Part shown: positions 1 to 5,847 of the stretch, one piece after another
How positions within the stretch are numbered: the stretch's first letter is position 1
Layout: every line of letters begins with the position of its first letter
Assembly: GCA_030592835.1 (NCBI GenBank)
Contig: JAUVIJ010000060.1
Coordinates: forward strand, 1-9,592
DNA length: 9,592 nucleotides
Origin: Candidatus Cloacimonadota bacterium
Lineage (GTDB): Bacteria; Cloacimonadota; Cloacimonadia; Cloacimonadales; TCS61
Direction: 5' to 3'
Notes under the pieces: generated by a model
Databases searched by the model: none
The model's input: the letters and a program-made list of their open reading frames with translations, nothing else
What the model was told of the DNA's origin: nothing
Position numbers and translations under genes: made by a program

Positions 1-185
1 GTTGCTTTAATGGCAAGGGTAAGATCATCGGCAAGACTATGAAATTTGTTTACTTTTACACCAGGCGCCGGTTTTATTTCATATTGAGTGATTATCGGTC
101 CGATATTGACGTTTATGACTTCAGCTTCTACTCCGAATTCAGCCAGTTTTCTTTCCAGGATCTGGCTGACCTCTCTAATATTAGC
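1..185 (-). pseudogene. ftsK: FtsK/SpoIIIE DNA translocase, start of motor region, downstream of an in-frame stop; runs off the window
   Basis: Read on the minus strand in the same frame as the ftsK membrane segment to its right, these 61 codons are open and end at the window edge. They encode the hallmark start of the FtsK alpha domain: a LAEFGVEAEV segment, then GPIITQYEIKPAPGVKV and a SLADDL motif, as expected just before the beta (RecA-like ATPase) domain. FtsK pumps double-stranded DNA through the division septum. The segment is cut off from the N-terminal part by TAA at 186-188. It contains no ATG, GTG or TTG in frame, so independent translation from a normal start inside the visible part is unlikely. 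The interruption could be a real nonsense mutation, a sequencing or assembly error, or recoding. The family call is firm; the functional state is open. Confidence 0.8.
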
Positions 186-1097
186 TTAGATCTCTTCCCG
201 ATCTTTCTTTGTAGTAAGTACAGATTCCAGAAAATCATTAATTTCAGGTTTTTTATATTCGGGCTTGTTTTCCTCAACAGGGAATTCTTGTTTTTTTACA
301 GGTTCGATACGTTTGAATTTGGGTTGCCTGCTGCTTTCTGTATTTTCAGGTTTAGTATTATTACCATCACTCATAGAAGTATGATCGACGATATTTAGAG
401 ATTTCCCCTTTTTGGAAGGCGTGATTAAGGGTTTAGCAATTATTTTTTTCTTTTTGGTTCTTGATTGCGGGACTTCTGGCTTTAAACCCGATTTTCGAAA
501 AGTAATTAGAAGCAGTTTAAAGAAACTCAGAAGGATTTTGAAACAGAGAACGAAAAATTTCTTTACGTTTTCAATTTCGAAAATAATTACAAGATTGGTA
601 AAAACAATAATAAGGGAAATGAGTAAAGTTCCTATTCTGCCGAAAACCTTGAGAAGAAAACTGTATATCAACCAGGGAACATAACCAGCATGAATTATTG
701 ATTGTTCCCAGATAGTGAAGAGAACAAGATTGAAAAAAAATGAAAAAAACAGAAAGGAGAATATCTTGTTGAGAATAGATTTGTCTTTGTAAAAAAATAA
801 ACTGAACAAGCCTAATAAAGCGGTAGTTAGTAAAAGTGAGATGGAAAGGAATTTACCGAAAATGATGATCAGCCAGAATCCAAAAAACACTCCGAAAGGA
901 CCGATAGGATTTACAACCTGGGGAATATCCAGTTTTAAAATATCTAAAAAACTGAGTTGGGAATCCTTTAAAATAGAATAATCTGAGATTATTGTATTAA
1001 GGTCAACCGAGATAGCAAATATAAAAAGGAGTGATATTATCAGAAGAAACACACCCAGTAAAACTCTCCAAAAGTCGGATCTGTCAGTTTTATTCAT
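186..1097 (-). CDS. ftsK: FtsK N-terminal membrane domain and linker, ended by an in-frame TAA
   Basis: This is the membrane-anchor part of an FtsK/SpoIIIE-type septal DNA translocase. Hydrophobic segments lie at about residues 16-34, 68-86, 89-106, 117-135 and 157-177 (numbered from the first possible ATG at 1109). The NPIGPFGVFFG stretch is typical of the FtsK 4TM domain. From about residue 205 a charged, Lys/Pro/Glu-rich linker follows, as in other FtsK proteins. The frame opens at an ATG at 1109, which overlaps the ychF stop (TAATG). I prefer the second ATG at 1097 because GAGG sits six bases before it, while the first has no good Shine-Dalgarno sequence. Translation stops at TAA 186-188 just before the alpha domain, yet the same frame continues as FtsK motor sequence. 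As written, it would yield an anchor without a motor. It is the last gene of a run starting with lptE. Confidence 0.85.
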   Translation of the reverse strand: MNKTDRSDFWRVLLGVFLLIISLLFIFAISVDLNTIISDYSILKDSQLSFLDILKLDIPQVVNPIGPFGVFFGFWLIIIFGKFLSISLLLTTALLGLFSLFFYKDKSILNKIFSFLFFSFFFNLVLFTIWEQSIIHAGYVPWLIYSFLLKVFGRIGTLLISLIIVFTNLVIIFEIENVKKFFVLCFKILLSFFKLLLITFRKSGLKPEVPQSRTKKKKIIAKPLITPSKKGKSLNIVDHTSMSDGNNTKPENTESSRQPKFKRIEPVKKQEFPVEENKPEYKKPEINDFLESVLTTKKDREEI

Positions 1098-1103
1098 TTT
1101 TAT

Positions 1104-1107
1104 CCTC
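1104..1107 (-). promoter_or_regulatory. Ribosome binding site deciding the ftsK start
   Basis: On the minus strand, GAGG is followed by six bases (ATAAAA) and the ATG at 1097. The alternative ATG at 1109 lies upstream of this site and has only a distant AGG. This favours the shorter protein, which begins MNKTD. Confidence 0.6.
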
Positions 1108-1108
1108 A

Positions 1109-2188
1109 TTATACATTAAACCTGATCATGAGAATATCTCCATCTTTGACCAGATATTTCTTACCTTCAAGATGTAAAAGACCTTTATCACGGAGTATTT
1201 TTTCGCTTTTATGGAAAATAATATCATTGTAGGTGAAACATTCGGCACGGATGAATCCCCTTTCCAAATCTGTATGTATCTTACCGGCAGCTTCCAGAGC
1301 GGATTGCCCACTGATTATTGTCCAGGCACGGACTTCATCCTTACCGACAGTGAAGAAACTGATATATCCAAGAAGTTTATAAGTAAAGGAAATCAAACGG
1401 TTTCGGGCGGACGTATTAATACCGATATCTTCCAGAAATTCCCTGGCTTCTTCTTCATTCAGCCGGCTGAGTTCGAATTCAAATTTTCCTGCAATTTCCA
1501 TAACCGGGAAAAGTGATTCGATAGTTTTTATCAGATCCGCATTTTTTCCGTAATTATTTTCATCTGAATTCAAGATGACCATAGTTGGTTTTTGTGAAAG
1601 AAATTGAAATCCGCGGACAGCTTTTTCTTCCTCAGGTTTGAGTTCTAGAGTCCGCAAAGGTTGGCTATCATTGAGATGCGGTATAACTTTCTCCAGGGTT
1701 TGTTTTTCCAGGATTAGTTTATTATCTTTCACTCCTCGCTTTAGATTGAGATCCAGTTTTTCCAATCTGTTCTCGGCAATGATAAGGTCGGATATTATCA
1801 ATTCGGTATCAATAGTTCCTACATTTTTCCAGGGAGTTGGCTCTCCATGTGATTCATTTATGATTTCGTCATGAAAGTTTCGCACAACTATAGCAAGAGC
1901 ATCTGCGGTTTTTATCTGAGCCAATGCAGCTCCTGAAAAAAAATCCTTTTTTTCATTGCTTTCCTTTAGTCCAATGAAATCAAGGAATTCTACTGTTGCA
2001 TAAACCATTTTTTTTGGTTCGTATATTAATGAAAGTTCATTTACACGTTCGTCAGCAACTTCTACAACACCAAGATTCGGTTCCTGTTTTTGTGAAGTAT
2101 AGGCGGAAATATCTGTTTCAATACCAGTAAGGGTACTGAAAATAGTACTTTTACCTGAATTTTTAAGTCCAATAAAACCAATTTTCAT
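1109..2188 (-). CDS. ychF: YchF/Obg-like P-loop NTPase with C-terminal TGS-type (DUF933) domain
   Basis: The 359-residue product is close to the usual length of YchF (about 363), a ribosome-associated Obg-family NTPase that typically prefers ATP. Visible motifs are the P-loop GLKNSGKST (residues 7-15), the family stretch EPNLGVVEVADERV (36-49), a DxxG motif as DFIG (70-73), and NSDE (207-210) in place of the GTP-specific NKxD, as expected for YchF. The C-terminal part has FFTVGKDEVRAWTI and the signature HTDLERGFIRAE (305-316), then a TGS-like end finishing in RFNV. It is atypical after DFIG: the family loop normally reading GLVKGASxGxGLGN is replaced by GLKESNEKKDFFSG. The rluB-like stop is one base upstream and the ftsK frame touches its stop. 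The family is certain; strict orthology to E. coli YchF is less so. Confidence 0.9.
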   Translation of the reverse strand: MKIGFIGLKNSGKSTIFSTLTGIETDISAYTSQKQEPNLGVVEVADERVNELSLIYEPKKMVYATVEFLDFIGLKESNEKKDFFSGAALAQIKTADALAIVVRNFHDEIINESHGEPTPWKNVGTIDTELIISDLIIAENRLEKLDLNLKRGVKDNKLILEKQTLEKVIPHLNDSQPLRTLELKPEEEKAVRGFQFLSQKPTMVILNSDENNYGKNADLIKTIESLFPVMEIAGKFEFELSRLNEEEAREFLEDIGINTSARNRLISFTYKLLGYISFFTVGKDEVRAWTIISGQSALEAAGKIHTDLERGFIRAECFTYNDIIFHKSEKILRDKGLLHLEGKKYLVKDGDILMIRFNV

Positions 2189-2189
2189 A

Positions 2190-2915
2190 TTACGATTTAC
2201 CTTTTGAATAGGATCTTAGTTTTTGTATTTCTTTCCCGGTGAGAAATCGCCATCTGCCCAGTGGTAGTTTACCAAGCTTTAAATTACCTATCTGAAGTCT
2301 TTTAAGTGATAAGACCTCTGAATCAACTGCTTTAATCATTCTTCTGATCTGACGTTTTCTTCCCTCATGTATTGTTATCCTCAGGGTTGTAGATCCAGCA
2401 GATCTTTTCTTCACATATACCGCTGCTGGCAGAGTTTTTTTATTATCAATTAATATACCTTCGCGCAGAGGTGTTATCTGTTGTTTTGTTAAATAACCCT
2501 TAACTTTTACCTTATAAATTTTGGGTAATTTAAAACGGGGATGGATGATCTCATTGGAAAAATCACCGTCGTTTGATAAAAGAAGCAAACCTTCGGATCT
2601 TAAATCAAGTCTGCCTATAGGGAACATATGAGCGTCAAACTCGGGAATAAGAGTGAATACAGTCTTTCTTCCAAAATCATCCTTTGCAGTTACCAGATAA
2701 TTAACAGGCTTGTTCAGCATAATATAAAATTTCTCTCCGGAGGGTTTAAGCTTTTTTGACTGAAAAAATACACTGTCAGTATCTGGATTTACTTGGCGTG
2801 AATAATCAAAACAGGTTTCGCCATTAACTGAAATTTTTCCTGACTGGATCAGAGTCTCCACATAACGTCGGGAACCCAGATTACATTGCGACAGATATTT
2901 ATTGATTCTTACCAT
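2190..2915 (-). CDS. rluB: RsuA/RluB-family rRNA pseudouridine synthase
   Basis: The 241-residue protein begins with an S4 RNA-binding domain (about residues 2-50: INKYLSQCNLGSRR...SGKISVNG). The RsuA/RluB/RluE/RluF catalytic domain follows. The nucleophilic aspartate is in GRLDLRSEGLLLLSND (Asp104). The C-terminal basic motif HEGRKRQIRRM, near residues 188-198, is also diagnostic. These enzymes isomerise a specific uridine in rRNA to pseudouridine. RluB (23S rRNA, near the peptidyl-transferase centre) is the most widespread member and the likely identity, but RsuA or RluE/F specificity cannot be excluded from sequence alone. The start overlaps the lptE stop by seven bases (ATGGTAA), implying translational coupling; GGAA lies just upstream of the ATG. 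The ychF gene follows after one base. Confidence 0.9.
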   Translation of the reverse strand: MVRINKYLSQCNLGSRRYVETLIQSGKISVNGETCFDYSRQVNPDTDSVFFQSKKLKPSGEKFYIMLNKPVNYLVTAKDDFGRKTVFTLIPEFDAHMFPIGRLDLRSEGLLLLSNDGDFSNEIIHPRFKLPKIYKVKVKGYLTKQQITPLREGILIDNKKTLPAAVYVKKRSAGSTTLRITIHEGRKRQIRRMIKAVDSEVLSLKRLQIGNLKLGKLPLGRWRFLTGKEIQKLRSYSKGKS

Positions 2916-3394
2916 GTTTCCAGAGAGTCTTTTATAATAAGATCAAACAGATTCTTGAATATTTCTTTCTGGGCTTCTTCTTCACTTCGGAATTCACTAC
3001 TCTCCTCATTTTCAGAATAAGTTTCATTCAATATTAATCCATCTTTATTAAGAAGAACTTGATTTTTTACAAGATCACTAAAAATTATTTTAAAAAGGAT
3101 GCGTACCTGATATTCTTCTACCCCGGTTTCAGAATACTTGAATATCTTGTTCGAGTAATCAAGTATTTCACCTTCCAGGTGGCAATCAGGAGAGACACCG
3201 ACGATCTTAAGTCTACCATCCATAAGGAAATGAGAGGAAATTTCATTAAAGAGGTCTTCATCAAGATCATATTCAGTAGTTTTGTTGCTGAATTGGGTAA
3301 TAGTAATTGTTTTCAAATATGGATATCCGCTTGGATACACCGTATAGGAGCAGGAGACCAATATTGCAGCAATGATAAAAATAAATATCTTCAT
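2909..3394 (-). CDS. lptE: LptE-like outer-membrane LPS-assembly lipoprotein
   Basis: From the ATG at 3394 the protein has 161 residues. It begins with a short lipoprotein signal peptide (MKIFIFIIAAILVSC) with lipobox LVSC and Cys15; Ser at +2 fits outer-membrane sorting. The mature part matches the LptE pattern: PYLKTITITQFSNKT, then DLDEDLFNEISSHFLMDGRLKIV, an HLEGEILDYS strand, and an RILFKIIFSDL strand. LptE forms the plug of the LptD/LptE complex that places lipopolysaccharide in the outer leaflet. A longer reading from TTG at 3430 would add 12 residues before the signal peptide and is unlikely. No clear Shine-Dalgarno sequence precedes the ATG. It is probably the first gene of the lptE-rluB-ychF-ftsK run. 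Members of this family vary widely, so the call rests on the pattern and the lipobox, not on one signature. Confidence 0.75.
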   Translation of the reverse strand: MKIFIFIIAAILVSCSYTVYPSGYPYLKTITITQFSNKTTEYDLDEDLFNEISSHFLMDGRLKIVGVSPDCHLEGEILDYSNKIFKYSETGVEEYQVRILFKIIFSDLVKNQVLLNKDGLILNETYSENEESSEFRSEEEAQKEIFKNLFDLIIKDSLETW

Positions 3395-3424
3395 ATTTTG
3401 AAGACATTTGCGAGGTAAAAAAAA

Positions 3425-3453
3425 TGTCAAGGATTTACTTGTTATGCTTGACA
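3425..3453. promoter_or_regulatory. Spaced inverted repeat between divergent genes, candidate operator/promoter
   Basis: The arms TGTCAAG (3425-3431) and CTTGACA (3447-3453) are perfect 7-base inverted copies with a 15-base spacer. Their centres are 22 bases apart, about two helical turns, on the same DNA face. Each arm contains TTGACA pointing outward, so the pair could also be back-to-back -35 boxes for lptE (left) and the HTH-EIIA gene (right). No convincing -10 box lies 16-18 bases beyond either. A dimeric regulator site is an inference. Confidence 0.35.
3440..3448 (+). promoter_or_regulatory. Possible extended -10 element for the HTH-EIIA gene
   Basis: TGTTATGCT has the TGn extension followed by TATGCT, which matches four of six positions of TATAAT. 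It would give a transcript starting near 3455 with a leader of about 45 bases. No recognisable -35 box lies at the expected distance. The call is weak. Confidence 0.2.
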
Positions 3454-3484
3454 GAAAGGAAGAAAGAAGAGAAAAAAGGAAAAA
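3453..3484 (+). other. 32-base purine-only tract in the HTH-EIIA leader
   Basis: Every base from 3453 to 3484 on the plus strand is A or G, with several AGGA/AAGG cores upstream of the true ribosome binding site. It would lie in the 5' leader of the plus-strand gene. It could be an unstructured leader that helps ribosome loading, or simple compositional bias. No function is shown by the sequence. Confidence 0.5.
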
Positions 3485-3489
3485 TTTTT

Positions 3490-3496
3490 AGGGGAG
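3490..3496 (+). promoter_or_regulatory. Strong ribosome binding site of the HTH-EIIA gene
   Basis: AGGGGAG is followed by TTC and the ATG at 3500. It is the clearest Shine-Dalgarno sequence in the window and fixes the start of the plus-strand gene. Confidence 0.75.
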
Positions 3497-3499
3497 TTC

Positions 3500-4165
3500 A
3501 TGACCAAGAAGAATATTACTTTAAAGCAAGCTTCTAACTACCTGAAAGTAACAGATTCAGTTATTAAAGAGATGATTAAAGCTAAGGTTTTCAATGCTGT
3601 AAAAAAAGGGCAAAGCTATCTGGTAGATAAAAACGATGTCGATGAATGGTTAGCGAACCTCAACGAAAGGGAGTTTGAACAACTGGCTTTGAAAAGGTCT
3701 GTTTGCAGATTCTCAGATTATTTCAAACCAAAATACATAAATCTGGATTTCTCTGCAGAGAATAAATATGAAGCTGTAGCAGAGATGTCAAAAAAAGCTA
3801 AAGATCTCAAGATCGTTAAAGACCACAGATGGTTGTATCAAGTTGTAGTTGCACGAGAAGAGCTTGTATCCACAGCTATTGGGAAGGGCATTGCTTTGCT
3901 GCATCCTCGACACTTCCATCCATCAAAAATTAAAAAGCCATCTATTATCTTCGGCCGTTCGAAAGAAAGCGTTGAGTTTGAAGCAATTGACAATAAACCA
4001 GTCAGACTATATTTTCTTCTGCTTTTGCATGATGATATGCAGCACTTGTTCTCAATATCTTATATCTCAAAATTATTAATAAATGAAAAAAATATAGAAA
4101 CTGTATTGAATGCAAAAAATGAGGAAGAGATTTATACCAATCTTACCAAAAACGTTTTGAAATAA
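3500..4165 (+). CDS. Excisionase-type HTH domain fused to a PTS EIIA (PtsN-like) domain
   Basis: The 221-residue protein has two parts. Residues about 6-51 (ITLKQASNYLKVT...SYLVDKNDVDEWL) form a MerR/excisionase-type helix-turn-helix with the usual closing DVDEWL. Residues about 67-220 resemble EIIA of the fructose/nitrogen PTS type: the REELVSTAIGKGIALLH stretch carries the candidate phospho-accepting His135. The usual Pro before that His (GIAIPH) is Leu here. EIIA normally receives phosphate from HPr/NPr and passes it to a transporter subunit or controls partners by phosphorylation state. No EIIB, EIIC, HPr or EI gene is nearby, so a regulatory role with phosphorylation-gated DNA binding is plausible but inferred. 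It is the only plus-strand gene, divergent from lptE and convergent with the lipoprotein gene, with a parS site just past its stop. Confidence 0.85.
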   Translation: MTKKNITLKQASNYLKVTDSVIKEMIKAKVFNAVKKGQSYLVDKNDVDEWLANLNEREFEQLALKRSVCRFSDYFKPKYINLDFSAENKYEAVAEMSKKAKDLKIVKDHRWLYQVVVAREELVSTAIGKGIALLHPRHFHPSKIKKPSIIFGRSKESVEFEAIDNKPVRLYFLLLLHDDMQHLFSISYISKLLINEKNIETVLNAKNEEEIYTNLTKNVLK

Positions 4166-4171
4166 GTAGTC

Positions 4172-4187
4172 TGTTTCACGTGAAACC
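4172..4187. other. parS: parS centromere-like site (ParB/Spo0J binding)
   Basis: TGTTTCACGTGAAACC matches the bacterial parS consensus TGTTTCACGTGAAACA at 15 of 16 positions and contains the perfect palindrome GTTTCACGTGAAAC (4173-4186). It lies in a 34-base gap between convergent stop codons. By established knowledge, ParB loads here as a CTP-dependent clamp, spreads, and helps ParA and SMC segregate the origin region; parS sites cluster near oriC. No parA or parB gene is in the window. Confidence 0.92.
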
Positions 4188-4199
4188 TTAAGGATCACG

Positions 4200-5417
4200 T
4201 TAGTAATTTTCAATCCAATCCAGAACTGACCAGTAGTTATTCCTCGAATTCCAGAGAAGATATCCCGACAAATTCAAACTGTTGATCGCCTCTATCTGAG
4301 CGTAGATGTAAGATCGCTTGTAATTCACAAGATAATTGTTAGCTTGAATATAAGGAATAACCCTGCATCCGGGCAGACTGTATAAACGGGTAAGTTTTGC
4401 TGCCTTATATACAAGAAAATAGGGTTCGTTGCGCACATTTTCTCTGAAACTGAAATTATTCGAAAAATGTGAGGAATAGATCATGGGATGAATAGAATCC
4501 AAAAATTGAGATAAACGTCTTATGTTCTGTCCTGTAGCACTGATATCTTTTTCCCTTTGCCACGAAACTATAGCAAAAACATCTGCTGCTAAAGTAACAT
4601 CATGGTCATTACACAAAGAATATGCTCTCGCTACAAAATCGGTAATTATATCTTCTTTTTGTCTGAAAGTATAAGTGCTATCTTCTGCAAAATATTTCCT
4701 ATCCTCTTCCTGAAAATAGTAAACAGAATTGTTAATATTTCCCTGGGTTGGGAACCTGATATAATCAAGTTGTATTTCATCCACACCCAAACTTGCAACT
4801 TCATTAATAAGAGATAGAAGGTAATTCTGCACTTGGGGATGAGATGGGTCAAGCCAGGATGGACCCCGGCGTTCTGATTCAATCCAGGGCTCACCGTTAA
4901 CTGTTTGTGGCCTAACATCATCCTGATTACTTGCCCAAAATTGATCGTGGAACATAACGATTCGAGAAACAGCCCTCAAATTTAAACCATGGAGGGTTTT
5001 TATTACCTCGGAAGGATTAATTATCGGTTGGATATTTTCGTGCATGAGAGACCGTTTTTGGGAGGTTGAAAAGAAAAGCTCACCTTTCATGTTCTTGAGA
5101 TCAAAAACCACAGTATTCAGACCAGCAGAAACTATTTCATTAAGAATATTCTGAAATTCTGAAGTTTCAATTGTATACGCACTGAGATAAAGACCGCGAA
5201 CCGGTTCTAAATTATTTATATTTCTGTAACTTTTGACAGAGTGTAATAATGTATCAGGAAAAAATTTCTCTTGTTCTATTGTTATATCTTGAACTGATAT
5301 TTTTACACTGTCAGAAGAAGTGTCTAAATTGTTATCAGGATTTTTTTTGAAAAATTCGCAGGATAAAATCAAGAAAAGGATCAATATTAGAATTGTCGAA
5401 TATAATTTTGAGGACAT
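4200..5417 (-). CDS. Predicted lipoprotein with DUF4015 / glycosidase-like (beta/alpha)8 barrel domain
   Basis: From the ATG at 5417 the protein has 405 residues; a GTG at 5429 would add four. It opens with a hydrophobic signal ending in the lipobox LILSC (Cys24 in the longer numbering), then a polar, Asp/Ser-rich linker to about residue 75. The remainder fits the DUF4015 putative glycoside hydrolase family: RGLYLSAYTIE, NTVVFDLKN, SRIVMFHDQFWA, WLDPSHPQVQNYLLSLI, GVDEIQLDYIRFPT, LAADVFAIVSW and HPMIYSSHF. Asp217, Glu218, Asp222 and Asp283 are candidate active-site acids, by inference. Substrate is unknown; a role on envelope or extracellular polysaccharide is plausible. It begins 22 bases after atpC (10 for the GTG), so it may share the atp transcript, but neither start has a visible Shine-Dalgarno sequence. 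Confidence 0.8.
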   Translation of the reverse strand: MSSKLYSTILILILFLILSCEFFKKNPDNNLDTSSDSVKISVQDITIEQEKFFPDTLLHSVKSYRNINNLEPVRGLYLSAYTIETSEFQNILNEIVSAGLNTVVFDLKNMKGELFFSTSQKRSLMHENIQPIINPSEVIKTLHGLNLRAVSRIVMFHDQFWASNQDDVRPQTVNGEPWIESERRGPSWLDPSHPQVQNYLLSLINEVASLGVDEIQLDYIRFPTQGNINNSVYYFQEEDRKYFAEDSTYTFRQKEDIITDFVARAYSLCNDHDVTLAADVFAIVSWQREKDISATGQNIRRLSQFLDSIHPMIYSSHFSNNFSFRENVRNEPYFLVYKAAKLTRLYSLPGCRVIPYIQANNYLVNYKRSYIYAQIEAINSLNLSGYLLWNSRNNYWSVLDWIENY

Positions 5418-5439
5418 AATGTTATACACAAAGAAAAAA

Positions 5440-5847
5440 TTAGAACTTGTTCTTTTTCTGAATATTTATTCTGACTAGGGATCGTTTTAGAGCAGCTTCT
5501 GCCCTACGAAAATCAATATCTTTAGCGTTTGATTTAAGTCTTTGTTCTGCCCTTTTTCTGGAGTTTTCAGCTCTGTCCGTATCGATTTCATCTGCAGCTT
5601 CGATAGTATCACAGATAATTATAACAAGATTATTTTCGACCGTTACAAAACCATCGTGAATTGCATATTTCTCAAGTTCTTTATTCCTAAAGAGCATCAG
5701 TATTCCAGTTCTGATCTGTGTTATCAGAGGGGTATGATCAGGAAAAATCCCGAAGTCTCCTTCTGAGCCCGGAACGATAATATGATCATATTCACTACTT
5801 ATCTTGATCTTATCAGGTTGAATTACGGTTAAATTCAGTTTAGACAT
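5440..5847 (-). CDS. atpC: F-type ATP synthase epsilon subunit
   Basis: The 135-residue protein is of normal length for the epsilon subunit, the central-stalk component that couples rotation and can inhibit ATP hydrolysis. The N-terminal beta-sandwich shows LTVIQPDK, VPGSEGDFGIFPDHTPLITQIRTG and HDGFVTVENN. The C-terminal helical hairpin is present in full, with IDTDRA (residues 88-93) fitting the I/LDxxRA ATP-sensing motif known from some epsilon subunits, then RRAEAALKRSLVRI. Its start overlaps the atpD stop by eight bases (ATGTCTAA), indicating translational coupling. It is the last ATP synthase gene here. A short, weak dyad with a T-run covers its stop but is not a convincing terminator. 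Confidence 0.95.
   Translation of the reverse strand: MSKLNLTVIQPDKIKISSEYDHIIVPGSEGDFGIFPDHTPLITQIRTGILMLFRNKELEKYAIHDGFVTVENNLVIIICDTIEAADEIDTDRAENSRKRAEQRLKSNAKDIDFRRAEAALKRSLVRINIQKKNKF

Noticed and set aside
186..188. Reassigned TAA codon as the explanation for the ftsK interruption.
   Set aside because: TAA is the correct terminal stop of eight other genes in the window, so a global code change is not supported.
174..190. TCTAA/TTAGA inverted repeat spanning the ftsK in-frame stop, considered as a recoding stem-loop.
   Set aside because: Five AT-rich pairs with a seven-base loop are expected by chance, and the stop itself lies in one arm. No known recoding signal is recognisable.
3402..3430. 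Full -35/-10 promoter for lptE from TTGACA at 3430-3425 with ATGTCT 17 bases on.
   Set aside because: The -10 candidate matches TATAAT poorly, so I kept only the inverted repeat as a possible regulatory element.
4173..4193. Palindromes between the convergent genes as a bidirectional terminator.
   Set aside because: GTTTCACGTGAAAC has no loop and no T-run follows on either side. The parS reading explains it exactly.
5430..5460. Short dyad (AGAA-CAAG-TTCT) followed by a run of six T on the minus strand at the atpC stop, resembling an intrinsic terminator.
   Set aside because: The stem is only about four or five AT-rich pairs with a tiny loop, too weak to call a terminator, and part of it simply encodes the last codons of atpC.
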